From Superficieibacter sp. HKU1 (lineage in GTDB: Bacteria > Pseudomonadota > Gammaproteobacteria > Enterobacterales > Enterobacteriaceae), in NCBI RefSeq assembly GCF_029319185.1, contig NZ_CP119754.1, forward strand, positions 3,782,001 through 3,846,000: a stretch of DNA of 64,000 nt, written 5' to 3'. The notes beneath the pieces were generated by a model. It was not told the DNA's origin. It did no database searches and was given only the letters and a program-made list of their open reading frames with translations. Both the position numbers and the translations under genes were made by a program. Positions 1 through 8,042 of the stretch are shown one piece after another (the stretch's first letter is position 1; each line of letters starts with the position of its first letter).

Positions 1-176
1 ATTTCTCCCTCACCGATGACAATACGCCCCTGCATGGCGATGTCATTCAGCGCCCGGCGCATCGCCGTCACCGCCAGACCATCAATTTTGTTCTTGTCGC
101 CACATCCGGTTTGCGGCCAGGCGGCAAGCGCCGCCTGTTCCGTAATGCGAAAGAGCGGCCACGCCAGTGACATCAT
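1..176 (-). CDS. yggF: Class II fructose-1,6-bisphosphatase YggF (5' part only)
   Basis: The first 58 codons of a GlpX-family phosphatase are visible; the rest lies beyond the left edge. The translation starts MMSLAWPLFRITEQAALAAW, continues through the CGDKNKIDG segment and reaches the GEGE metal-site motif at the edge, which is the GlpX/YggF N-terminus. The family hydrolyses fructose 1,6-bisphosphate to fructose 6-phosphate in the cytosol. The ATGATG start overlaps the TGA stop of the upstream gene yggP, so the two are probably translationally coupled. The product name rests on similarity to the E. coli protein as I remember it. Confidence 0.88.
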   Translation of the reverse strand, partial: MMSLAWPLFRITEQAALAAWPQTGCGDKNKIDGLAVTAMRRALNDIAMQGRIVIGEGE

Positions 177-1450
177 TCCGCCGCCTCCCCGATATCCACG
201 CCAAACTGCGCCAGCAAATATTTCTCTGCCTTCTCGTTCCAGATGCCGTGGGTCTCTTCCACGAGTTCGGCCAGCGCTTTAAATAGCGGGTCGGTTTTAC
301 CTTTTTCGGCGAAATCGGCAATTGCCGTCAGCGGCATGGTGACGCCGTTATAGATAAGCTTTTTGCCGCCCGGAATATCCGGCAGATTAAGCACCGTCTC
401 CGGCACCGCATCCAGCCCGCCGATATGGGTGACCATAAAGGAGGGCTGAAGCTGGCCGGACGCGCTCAGGGCAATCGCCTCTTGCATGTCATCCGTGGAG
501 CCGCCGGAGGTGCCAACCACGTGGGTACTGTTGTAATGCACATTGTAAAAGTTAAATGGCACTTTGAAGTTTTTGTCCGTTGGCCCGGCAAAGAAGTTCA
601 GGCAGCCATCTTCCGCCAGCAGTTCGTCGGCCAGTTCCACGACCGCAGGCACGGCGGCATAAACAAAGATATCGTCAAAGCCCGCATCGTCGGTCAGCGC
701 ACGCAGCGCCTGTACCGGGTCGCTGATGCCCGTGGTATTCACATAAATCAGCTCAATACCTTTGCTGGCGGCCAGCTCAACCGGCAGCAGTTTTTGCACC
801 TGCGCCAGCCGTTTTTCGTCGATATCGACCACCACGACTTTTGCCGGATTGACGCCGCCGTTAATCGCATAATCAATCGCGCCAATGCCCATCGGCCCGG
901 CGCAGGCCAGCAGCGCAATATTGCCTCCCGGCTTCACGCCCATCCGGTGCTCATAAACATATTGCGTGGTGTGATAGTTGGCGTGATAGGCGCCAATAAT
1001 GCAGCACAGCGGTTCCGCCAGCGAGGCGGCGGCAAAATAAGATCCGTGATACGGCAATACACAGCCGAGATTAATCGCGATTTCAGGGATAATCATATAC
1101 GTGGCGTTACCGCCAAAATATTCATAGCTGTAACCCGCGGAATAACCACTCGGCAAGCCCATCGCCGGTTGCAGAACAAAGCGCTGGCCCTTTTTATATT
1201 TGCCGGTCAAATTTTTACCGACGTCGACAATAATGCCTGCGCATTCATGGCCGGTGATCGCCGGATGGTTTTCCAGGTCGTCCGGCACACGTTTATGATC
1301 GCTGCCGAGTAATGCGGCTTTCCAGGTGGATAAACAGACGCTGTCGGAAATCACGCTGACCAGCAGTTCATTATCGGTAATTTCAGGCAAGTCGAATTCG
1401 CGGATGCGGACATCCCGCTTGCCATAAATAGCAGCAACTTTCGTTTTCAT
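173..1450 (-). CDS. yggP: Zinc-type alcohol dehydrogenase-like protein YggP
   Basis: This 425-residue medium-chain dehydrogenase has the GHE zinc-site motif near residue 70 (TGHECAGIIVDVG) and a Rossmann nucleotide loop (GPMGIGAIDYA) in the middle. The E. coli homologue has the same length and sits at the same place; it resembles sorbose-phosphate reductases. Position between a PTS permease (cmtA, 2 bp upstream) and a fructose-bisphosphatase (yggF, overlapping) suggests oxidation of a PTS-imported polyol or keto-sugar phosphate feeding glycolysis. The substrate is not known and is inference from the operon cmtB-cmtA-yggP-yggF. Confidence 0.88.
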   Translation of the reverse strand: MKTKVAAIYGKRDVRIREFDLPEITDNELLVSVISDSVCLSTWKAALLGSDHKRVPDDLENHPAITGHECAGIIVDVGKNLTGKYKKGQRFVLQPAMGLPSGYSAGYSYEYFGGNATYMIIPEIAINLGCVLPYHGSYFAAASLAEPLCCIIGAYHANYHTTQYVYEHRMGVKPGGNIALLACAGPMGIGAIDYAINGGVNPAKVVVVDIDEKRLAQVQKLLPVELAASKGIELIYVNTTGISDPVQALRALTDDAGFDDIFVYAAVPAVVELADELLAEDGCLNFFAGPTDKNFKVPFNFYNVHYNSTHVVGTSGGSTDDMQEAIALSASGQLQPSFMVTHIGGLDAVPETVLNLPDIPGGKKLIYNGVTMPLTAIADFAEKGKTDPLFKALAELVEETHGIWNEKAEKYLLAQFGVDIGEAAE

Positions 1451-1452
1451 TT

Positions 1453-2853
1453 TTACCTCTGCGATCGGTTTTTATGTTCAGCGGTTAACTGATTAAATAA
1501 CGTGTCGAGTTGTGGGTCGCCGATATAGTTATTGATCAACACCAGCGGCTTATTCGTAACGCGTTTCACTCGCCCTTCCAGACTGGAATGGGTCACCACA
1601 ATATCAGCCGCGTCCGGCGTGTTTTCGATGGCAAAGTGTTTGACCTCAATACTTAATCCGGCTTTCTCAAGACGTTTACGGAACGTGGTCGCCCCCATGG
1701 CACTCGATCCCATTCCGGCGTCGCAGACAAAGGCGATAAACTTCACGCGGCTCAGAGAAAATGCGCCTTCCTGTTTCATCGCTTTCACCGCGCTGGCCGA
1801 CCGGGCAAACTCATCTTCAGACTCCGTTTCCGCCGTTTTTTCCATCTTCAGGATTAACGAGGTGATGACGAAGGAAACGAGAGCGCCTGCCGTGACCCCG
1901 GCAATGGTGGCGAGGAAAGATCCTTTCGGCGTCAGCGCGAGATACGCGAAGATAGAGCCTGGGCTTGGACCCGCCACCAGGCCGCCATCCAGCAAATTAA
2001 AGATCCACGTACCGGACATCCCGCCCGCAATCATCGCAATAATGGTCAGCGGCTTCATCAGTACATACGGGAAATAAAGTTCATGGATCCCGCCGAGGAA
2101 GTGGATAATCATCGCCCCAGGCGCGGAACGTTTACTCATTCCTTTGCCGAAGAAGGTGAACGCCAGCAGTAAACCCAGACCGGGACCGGGGTTAGAGGCC
2201 ACCATAAAGAAGATGGATTTACCCTCTACTGACGCCTGCTGCATTCCCAGCGGATAGTAGACCCCCTGGTCGATAGCGTTGTTCAGAAAGAGGATCTTCG
2301 CCGGTTCATTGATAACCGACAGCAGCGGCAAATAGCCCGCGTGCACCAGCGCCTCAATACACTCTTTAACAACGTTATTGGCAACGATGACCGCCGGGCC
2401 GATGATTTCAAAACCCAGCAGGCACAGCGCCATACCGGCGATACCCAGCGAGAAGTTGTTAATCACCATTTCGAAGCCAGCGGGGATGCGTTTCTCCAGC
2501 GCCTTATCGATATATTTGATGACCAGACCGCCCAGCGGCCCCATGATCATTGAGCCGAGGAACATCGGAATTTCAGCCCCCACGATAACGCCGATGGTGC
2601 CGATACCGCCCATCACCGCCCCGCGCTTACCGCCGATCAGACTGCCGCCGGTAGAGCCGATCATAACCGGCAGCAAATAGGTAATCATCGGGCCGACAAT
2701 TTTGGCAAAATGCTCATCAGGCATCCAGCCGGTCGGAATAAATAATGCAGTGATAAAACCCCAGGCAATAAAGGCCCCGATATTCGGTATGACCATTGCG
2801 GTCAAAAAGCCCCCAAAAGCCTGAACCTTTGCACGAGCAGACTTATTTTCCAT
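1453..2853 (-). CDS. cmtA: PTS mannitol-type permease EIICB (CmtA)
   Basis: This 466-residue polytopic membrane protein has a mannitol-family EIIC domain (about residues 1-340) and a C-terminal EIIB domain starting near residue 370 with the phosphorylated cysteine in VCDAGMGSSAMG (Cys377). Unlike MtlA it has no EIIA domain, which is supplied by cmtB 27 bp upstream. In E. coli the homologue is the cryptic mannitol permease (462 residues). It would import and phosphorylate a hexitol or related sugar. The operon order cmtB-cmtA-yggP-yggF supports a polyol pathway, but mannitol specificity is by family only. Confidence 0.9.
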   Translation of the reverse strand: MENKSARAKVQAFGGFLTAMVIPNIGAFIAWGFITALFIPTGWMPDEHFAKIVGPMITYLLPVMIGSTGGSLIGGKRGAVMGGIGTIGVIVGAEIPMFLGSMIMGPLGGLVIKYIDKALEKRIPAGFEMVINNFSLGIAGMALCLLGFEIIGPAVIVANNVVKECIEALVHAGYLPLLSVINEPAKILFLNNAIDQGVYYPLGMQQASVEGKSIFFMVASNPGPGLGLLLAFTFFGKGMSKRSAPGAMIIHFLGGIHELYFPYVLMKPLTIIAMIAGGMSGTWIFNLLDGGLVAGPSPGSIFAYLALTPKGSFLATIAGVTAGALVSFVITSLILKMEKTAETESEDEFARSASAVKAMKQEGAFSLSRVKFIAFVCDAGMGSSAMGATTFRKRLEKAGLSIEVKHFAIENTPDAADIVVTHSSLEGRVKRVTNKPLVLINNYIGDPQLDTLFNQLTAEHKNRSQR

Positions 2854-2880
2854 GATAATATCCTGTAAAGGAGAATAGAA

Positions 2881-3324
2881 TTAGGCGAGAGCGATAATAT
2901 CCCTGAGTTGCGTCGCATTATTAGCGTTTAACATTAACTCCAGGGTTTCATCCTCACACAGTAATTCACTGAGTGCCTGAATAGCACCGATATGCGAATC
3001 AGCTTGCGCAGCAGCCAGACCAATCAGCAATTTAACGGGCTCATTATTGTCGTCAAAATGCACTGGCTGCTTAAGTAAGATTAATGACAGTCCTGTTTTA
3101 GAAGCACCACATTCAGGTCTGGCATGTGGCATTGCCACGCCCGGAGCCAGAATATAATAAGGCCCATTACTGAGCGTTGAATCTTTTATCGCCTGAATAT
3201 ATTCAGGATTAATATATTGATGTCTGAGTAATGCATCCATTGAAAAATCGATGGCTTGCTGCCAGTCTTTTGCTGCCTCTTTTACGTCAATAGCCCCATC
3301 GGGGAAATAATCCCTTAGCCGCAT
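2881..3324 (-). CDS. cmtB: PTS mannitol-type EIIA component (CmtB)
   Basis: This 147-residue cytosolic EIIA of the fructose/mannitol family has the active histidine in GVAMPHARPE (His67), which takes phosphate from HPr and passes it to the EIIB domain of CmtA. The length equals that of E. coli CmtB. It is the first gene of the cmtB-cmtA-yggP-yggF operon, and its promoter must lie in the gap to tktA. Confidence 0.91.
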   Translation of the reverse strand: MRLRDYFPDGAIDVKEAAKDWQQAIDFSMDALLRHQYINPEYIQAIKDSTLSNGPYYILAPGVAMPHARPECGASKTGLSLILLKQPVHFDDNNEPVKLLIGLAAAQADSHIGAIQALSELLCEDETLELMLNANNATQLRDIIALA

Positions 3325-3583
3325 AATGCGCCCCTTATTTTATTATCGGATACCGTTCTACGGTGAAAATAAAATACTCGTTGGACTCAACGAAATCAAT
3401 GAGGCCGCTCGGGCGGAGATCTTGGAAACCCTGGTTTTTAAAATAAACAAATTCAAATAGATAAAAAATAGCAACTGAATAAATGTGATTTCACCTGCAA
3501 ATAAAGGACAAAGATAAAAATAATATTTGCAATGTAGATCACGTTTACAGGCTTGCCCTGTCTTATTTTAGTGATCTCACGCA
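3325..3583. other. Gap between cmtB and tktA: cmtB promoter region
   Basis: This AT-rich gap holds no convincing ORF. It must contain the minus-strand promoter of cmtB. A CRP-like sequence (TGCAA-N6-TCACG, around 3527-3542) is a weak candidate for catabolite control. The tktA terminator forms the right boundary. Confidence 0.4.
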
Positions 3584-3613
3584 TAAAAAAACGGGCCGCT
3601 TTCGCGACCCGCT
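3584..3613 (-). terminator. Rho-independent terminator of tktA
   Basis: On the minus strand a GC stem CGGGTCGC/GCGGCCCG (one G-U pair) with a GAAA loop is followed by a run of seven T, 17 bases after the tktA stop. Confidence 0.85.
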
Positions 3614-3629
3614 TCTGGTGTAAACGTGA

Positions 3630-5621
3630 TTACAGCAGCGCTTTTGCCTGCGCCAGCACGTTATCCACGGTGAAGCCAAACTCTTCGAACAGCAGTTCAG
3701 CCGGGGCAGATTCACCGAAGGTGGTCATGCCGACGATAGCACCGTTCAGGCCCACGTATTTGAACCAGTAGTCGGCAATACCCGCTTCGATAGCCACGCG
3801 AGCAGAGACCGCTTTCGGCAGTACGGATTCACGGTAAGCCGCATCCTGCTTGTCAAATGCGTCGGTGGACGGCATGGACACCACGCGCGCCTTCACGCCT
3901 TCGGCAGTCAGTTTTTCCCAGGCGGCAACCGCCAGCTCAACTTCAGAGCCGGTGGCGATGAAGATCAGCTGTGGCTGGCCGTCGCAGTCTTTCAGCACGT
4001 AACCACCGCGCGCGATATTCGCCAGCTGTTCTTCAGTACGCTCCTGCTGCGCCAGGTTCTGACGGGAGAGGATCAGCGCGGTCGGGCCGTCCTGACGCTC
4101 CACGCCATATTTCCACGCCACGGCAGATTCTACCTGGTCACACGGACGCCATGTGGACATGTTCGGCGTCACGCGAAGGCTTGCCACCTGCTCTACCGGC
4201 TGGTGAGTCGGGCCGTCTTCGCCCAGACCGATGGAGTCGTGGGTGTAGACCATTACCTGACGCTGTTTCATCAGGGCTGCCATACGCACTGCGTTACGCG
4301 CATATTCCACGAACATCAGGAAGGTGGAGGTATACGGCAGGAAGCCGCCGTGCAGGGAGATACCGTTAGCGATAGCGGTCATACCGAATTCGCGCACGCC
4401 GTAGTGGATGTAGTTACCGGCGGTATCTTCGTTAATGGCTTTAGAACCGGACCAGATAGTCAGGTTAGACGGTGCCAGGTCAGCGGAGCCGCCGAGGAAT
4501 TCCGGCAGTAACGGACCGAAGGCTTCAATCGCGTTCTGGGATGCTTTACGGCTGGCAATTTTGGACGGATTCGCCTGCAGCTTAGCGATAAATTCACTGG
4601 CTTTGGCATCGAAATCAGCCGGCATCTCACCTTTCATACGACGGGTGAACTCAGCGGCTTCCTGCGGGAAGGCTTTGGCGTAGGCGGCGAATTTCTCATT
4701 CCATGCAGACTCTTTGGCCTGGCCCATTTCTTTGGCATCCCACTGCGCGTAGATGTCAGACGGAATTTCAAACGGCGCGTGTTTCCAGCCCAGCTGCTCG
4801 CGGGTCAGTGCAATTTCAGCATCGCCCAGCGGCGCACCGTGAGAGTCGTGGGTGCCCGCTTTGTTAGGGGAACCGAAACCAATGATGGTTTTGCACAGCA
4901 GCAGCGACGGCTTGTCGGTCACCGCACGTGCTTCTTCAACCGCACGCTTAATGGATTCAGCATCGTGACCGTCAACGCCGCGTACTACGTGCCAGCCATA
5001 GGCTTCAAAACGCTTCGCGGTGTCGTCGGTAAACCAGCCTTCAATGTGGCCGTCGATGGAAATACCGTTGTCGTCATAGAAAGCAACCAGTTTGCCCAGC
5101 TTCAGAGTACCGGCCAGCGAGCAGACTTCGTGGGAGATACCTTCCATCATGCAGCCGTCGCCCATAAAGGCGTAGGTGAAGTGGTCAACGATGTCGTGGC
5201 CCGGACGGTTAAACTGCGCCGCCAGGGTTTTCTCAGCAATCGCCATACCCACGGCGTTAGCAATACCCTGGCCCAGCGGACCGGTAGTGGTTTCGACACC
5301 TGCGGTGTAGCCCACTTCCGGGTGACCCGGGGTTTTAGAGTGCAGCTGGCGGAAATTTTTCAGTTCATCAATCGGCAGGTCATAACCGGTGAGGTGCAGC
5401 AGGCTGTAAATCAGCATGGAGCCGTGGCCGTTGGACAGCACGAAGCGGTCACGATCGGCCCAGGAAGGGTTCTGCGGGTTATGGTTCAGGAAATCGCGCC
5501 ACAGGACTTCGGCAATGTCTGCCATGCCCATAGGGGCGCCCGGATGGCCGGATTTGGCTTTCTGTACAGCATCCATGCTCAGCGCACGAATAGCATTGGC
5601 AAGCTCTTTACGTGAGGACAT
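3630..5621 (-). CDS. tktA: Transketolase A
   Basis: This 663-residue thiamine-diphosphate enzyme transfers two-carbon ketol units in the non-oxidative pentose phosphate pathway. Visible landmarks are His26, His66 and His100 in the active-site region, the ThDP motif GDGCMMEG (154-161) running to the DDNG segment, and the transketolase pyrimidine domain with GEDGPTHQPVEQ. The length equals E. coli TktA. It is monocistronic with its own terminator. It supplies erythrose 4-phosphate and links to the phosphosugar genes on its right. Confidence 0.97.
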   Translation of the reverse strand: MSSRKELANAIRALSMDAVQKAKSGHPGAPMGMADIAEVLWRDFLNHNPQNPSWADRDRFVLSNGHGSMLIYSLLHLTGYDLPIDELKNFRQLHSKTPGHPEVGYTAGVETTTGPLGQGIANAVGMAIAEKTLAAQFNRPGHDIVDHFTYAFMGDGCMMEGISHEVCSLAGTLKLGKLVAFYDDNGISIDGHIEGWFTDDTAKRFEAYGWHVVRGVDGHDAESIKRAVEEARAVTDKPSLLLCKTIIGFGSPNKAGTHDSHGAPLGDAEIALTREQLGWKHAPFEIPSDIYAQWDAKEMGQAKESAWNEKFAAYAKAFPQEAAEFTRRMKGEMPADFDAKASEFIAKLQANPSKIASRKASQNAIEAFGPLLPEFLGGSADLAPSNLTIWSGSKAINEDTAGNYIHYGVREFGMTAIANGISLHGGFLPYTSTFLMFVEYARNAVRMAALMKQRQVMVYTHDSIGLGEDGPTHQPVEQVASLRVTPNMSTWRPCDQVESAVAWKYGVERQDGPTALILSRQNLAQQERTEEQLANIARGGYVLKDCDGQPQLIFIATGSEVELAVAAWEKLTAEGVKARVVSMPSTDAFDKQDAAYRESVLPKAVSARVAIEAGIADYWFKYVGLNGAIVGMTTFGESAPAELLFEEFGFTVDNVLAQAKALL

Positions 5622-5901
5622 TTTGACTCCAGATCGGATAAATGAAGGCTATGCCCGCAACGACTTGACGACAGCGCGTTTTGGGCTACGCCGGAAAAAA
5701 GTGCCAACAATGTAACCCAAGCGACAAGCCATGTACATGGAGCATCCTTTTATGAATTCAGAAATCTCCGGATCGTGCTCGCAGGTTGCGCAATCTCCTC
5801 GCTCGGGTGTTGTTCTTTTCTTTATACTTATGCCGGGTACTGGTTCATTTGAAACCAGAATATTATCAAAATAAATATTTCACTCATGCGGAAGAGAATA
5901 A

Positions 5902-6660
5902 ATGAAAATTCGTTCAGCCTTGCTTGCCTTTGGGATCGCCACTGCTCTGACCGGCTGTCAGAATATGGACTCTAACGGTTTTTTAAGTTCCGGCGCGGAG
6001 GCGTTTCAGGCATATACCCTCAGCGATGCTCAGGTGAAGGAGCTTAGCGACGAAGCCTGTAAAGAGATGGACGGTAAAGCGTCAATTGCGCCCTCCGGCA
6101 GCGACTACAGTAAACGTCTGGCAACCATCGCCAATGCGCTGGGTGACAACATCAACGGTCAGCCGGTGAATTATAAGGTTTACCAGACTAAAGATGTGAA
6201 CGCTTTTGCAATGGCTAACGGTTGTATCCGCGTGTATAGCGGTCTTATGGATATGATGAATGACAACGAGGTAGAAGCGGTCATTGGTCATGAAATGGGG
6301 CACGTTGCCCTGGGTCACGTGAAAAAAGGGATGCAGGTTGCCCTTGGCACCAATGCCGTACGTGGCGCGGCAACCTCTGCGGGCGGCGTAGTGGGTAGCC
6401 TGTCACAGTCTCAGTTGGGTGATTTGGGTGAAAAACTGGTGAACTCGCAGTTCTCCCAGCGCCAGGAATCGGAGGCGGATGACTACTCTTACGATCTGCT
6501 GCGCAAACGTGGCATCAGCCCGGCGGGGCTGGCCACCAGCTTTGAGAAACTGGCGAAACTGGAAGCAGGCCGTCAAAGCTCGATGTTTGACGACCACCCG
6601 GCCTCCGAAGCGCGCGCCCAGCATATTCGCGAGCGCATGGCAGCGGACGGGATTAAGTAA
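5902..6660 (+). CDS. loiP: Outer-membrane lipoprotein metalloprotease LoiP
   Basis: This 252-residue M48-family protease has a lipoprotein signal peptide with lipobox LTGC (Cys19) and the zinc motif HEMGH (130-134); the third ligand is probably in the ESEADDY segment. In E. coli LoiP (YggG) is anchored in the outer membrane, is processed with help from BepA and is induced in low osmolarity. Length and lipobox match the family. It converges with speB across a REP-bearing gap. Confidence 0.92.
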   Translation: MKIRSALLAFGIATALTGCQNMDSNGFLSSGAEAFQAYTLSDAQVKELSDEACKEMDGKASIAPSGSDYSKRLATIANALGDNINGQPVNYKVYQTKDVNAFAMANGCIRVYSGLMDMMNDNEVEAVIGHEMGHVALGHVKKGMQVALGTNAVRGAATSAGGVVGSLSQSQLGDLGEKLVNSQFSQRQESEADDYSYDLLRKRGISPAGLATSFEKLAKLEAGRQSSMFDDHPASEARAQHIRERMAADGIK

Positions 6661-6691
6661 AGCTGAGCCGGCGTTTGTTGAGTCTGGCGCA

Positions 6692-6808
6692 ATAATGCCG
6701 GGTGGCGGCTTCGCCTTTCCCGGCTATCAAAACCCTATATATCAGACAGTTACATCCATCGACAGCCCACCCCCGTAGGCCCGCGTAAGCGAAGCGCTAC
6801 CGGGCAAA
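6692..6808. repeat. Pair of REP/BIME-type repeats
   Basis: Two imperfect palindromic units face each other between the convergent loiP and speB: GCCGGGTGGCGGCTTCGCC-type (about 6697-6725) and a GTAGGCCCGCGTAAGCGAAG-type (about 6775-6806). These are the classical enterobacterial REP consensus. They form stable hairpins and mark an extragenic 3' region. Confidence 0.75.
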
Positions 6809-6836
6809 ACACCCACCGTCTGAGCGTCCTACCACC

Positions 6837-6864
6837 GTGCCGGGTAAATAATGTCACCCGGCAC
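6837..6864. terminator. Perfect 9-bp hairpin at the 3' ends of loiP/speB
   Basis: GTGCCGGGT and ACCCGGCAC form a perfect stem with a 10-base loop just after the speB stop. No T-run follows on the speB strand, so it may be a weak or Rho-assisted terminator or part of the BIME rather than a classical terminator. Confidence 0.45.
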
Positions 6865-6871
6865 AACGCGT

Positions 6872-7792
6872 TTACTCGCCCTTCTTCGCCGCCTGAATGT
6901 ACAGCATTTCCAGCGCCAGGGTCGCCGCAGCCAGCGCGGTGATTTCGGACTGATCGTAGGCCGGAGCCACTTCCACCAGATCCATCCCCACGATGTTCAG
7001 ATCTTTCAGACCACGTACCAGTTTGATCGCGCGATCGGTAGTCAGGCCGCCAATCACCGGCGTACCGGTACCCGGTGCAAACGCCGGATCCAGACAGTCG
7101 ATATCAAAGGTCAGATAAACCGGCATATCGCCAACAATCTGTTTCACCTGCGCAATGATGTCGTCCACCGTGCGATCGTTCACCTGGCAGGCGTCCAGTA
7201 CGGTAAAGCCGTTGTCTTTGTCGAACTCGGTGCGGATACCAATCTGCACGGAATGGTTCGGGTCAATCAGCCCTTCTTTCGGCGCGGTATAGAACATGGT
7301 GCCGTGGTCGAATTCGCAGCCGTTAGAATAGGTGTCGGTATGGGCATCAAAATGCACCAGCGCCATTTTACCAAAGTGCTTCGCGTGGGCACGCAGCAGC
7401 GGCAGAGTGACAAAGTGATCGCCGCCAAAGGAGAGCATACGTTTACCCGCCGCCAGCAGTTGCTCCGCATGAGCCTGCAATTTTTCGCTCATTTCGCGCG
7501 CGTCGCCGAAGGCATACACCAGATCGCCGCAGTCAACCACGTTCAGGCGCTCACGCATGTCGAAGTTCCACGGGAAACGGCAGTGTTCCCACGCCAGATT
7601 GGTGGAAACCTGACGGATCGCGCCCGGCCCATGACGGCTCCCTGCACGGCCTGACGTTGCCATATCAAACGGAACGCCGGTAATCACCCAGTCGGCGTCG
7701 CTGTCATACGGCTGGAAATTCAGCGGCAGACGCAGGAAACCGAAGGCGTTAGACACCAGGGAATTATCGTATTGATGACCTAAAGTGCTCAT
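6872..7792 (-). CDS. speB: Agmatinase
   Basis: This 306-residue ureohydrolase converts agmatine to putrescine and urea. The manganese-binding motifs are clear: GGDHF (His126), HFDAHTD (148-154) and FDIDCLDP near residue 230. The length equals E. coli SpeB. It lies downstream of speA in the same direction, so arginine is decarboxylated and then ureolysed by adjacent genes. A strong hairpin separates the two genes, implying partial termination or a separate speB promoter. Confidence 0.96.
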   Translation of the reverse strand: MSTLGHQYDNSLVSNAFGFLRLPLNFQPYDSDADWVITGVPFDMATSGRAGSRHGPGAIRQVSTNLAWEHCRFPWNFDMRERLNVVDCGDLVYAFGDAREMSEKLQAHAEQLLAAGKRMLSFGGDHFVTLPLLRAHAKHFGKMALVHFDAHTDTYSNGCEFDHGTMFYTAPKEGLIDPNHSVQIGIRTEFDKDNGFTVLDACQVNDRTVDDIIAQVKQIVGDMPVYLTFDIDCLDPAFAPGTGTPVIGGLTTDRAIKLVRGLKDLNIVGMDLVEVAPAYDQSEITALAAATLALEMLYIQAAKKGE

Positions 7793-7831
7793 GTTCTGAC
7801 CTCATGCAGAGTCGATACATTAAAAAATATG

Positions 7832-7878
7832 AAAAAAAATCCCTTCCGCGTCGTTAAACCCGACGAGAAAGGGATTGA
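7832..7878 (-). terminator. Terminator or attenuator between speA and speB
   Basis: On the minus strand AATCCCTTTCTCGTCGGG and its near complement form a long stem with a TTTA loop, followed by eight T. It lies after speA and about 40 bases before the speB start, so it should end most speA transcripts. Confidence 0.8.
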
Positions 7879-7965
7879 TTCGTATGGTGCTTGTTGAGGC
7901 GAATTATCGCCGTTAATTCAACCGGGTTCAAGTGAGTATAGCAAACCCGGCGTCGGCAAATTATC

Positions 7966-8036
7966 ATCGCTGAATGGCCGCTTCGCCTTATCTGGCCTGC
8001 ATTCGCCGGTCAGACAAGCGCCACGTTGCCGGGCAT
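7966..8036. repeat. REP-like sequence downstream of speA
   Basis: The segment has the REP signature GGCCGCTTCGCCTTATCTGGCC followed by a degraded partner ending in GCCGGGCA. It lies just after the speA stop in the speA-speB gap. Confidence 0.5.
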
Positions 8037-8042
8037 TAACGA

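Noticed and set aside
425..1312. 295-residue plus-strand ORF across yggP
   Set aside because: Antisense shadow of a conserved dehydrogenase gene, low-complexity Arg/His-rich translation.
4779..5615. 278-residue plus-strand ORF across tktA
   Set aside because: Antisense shadow of transketolase.
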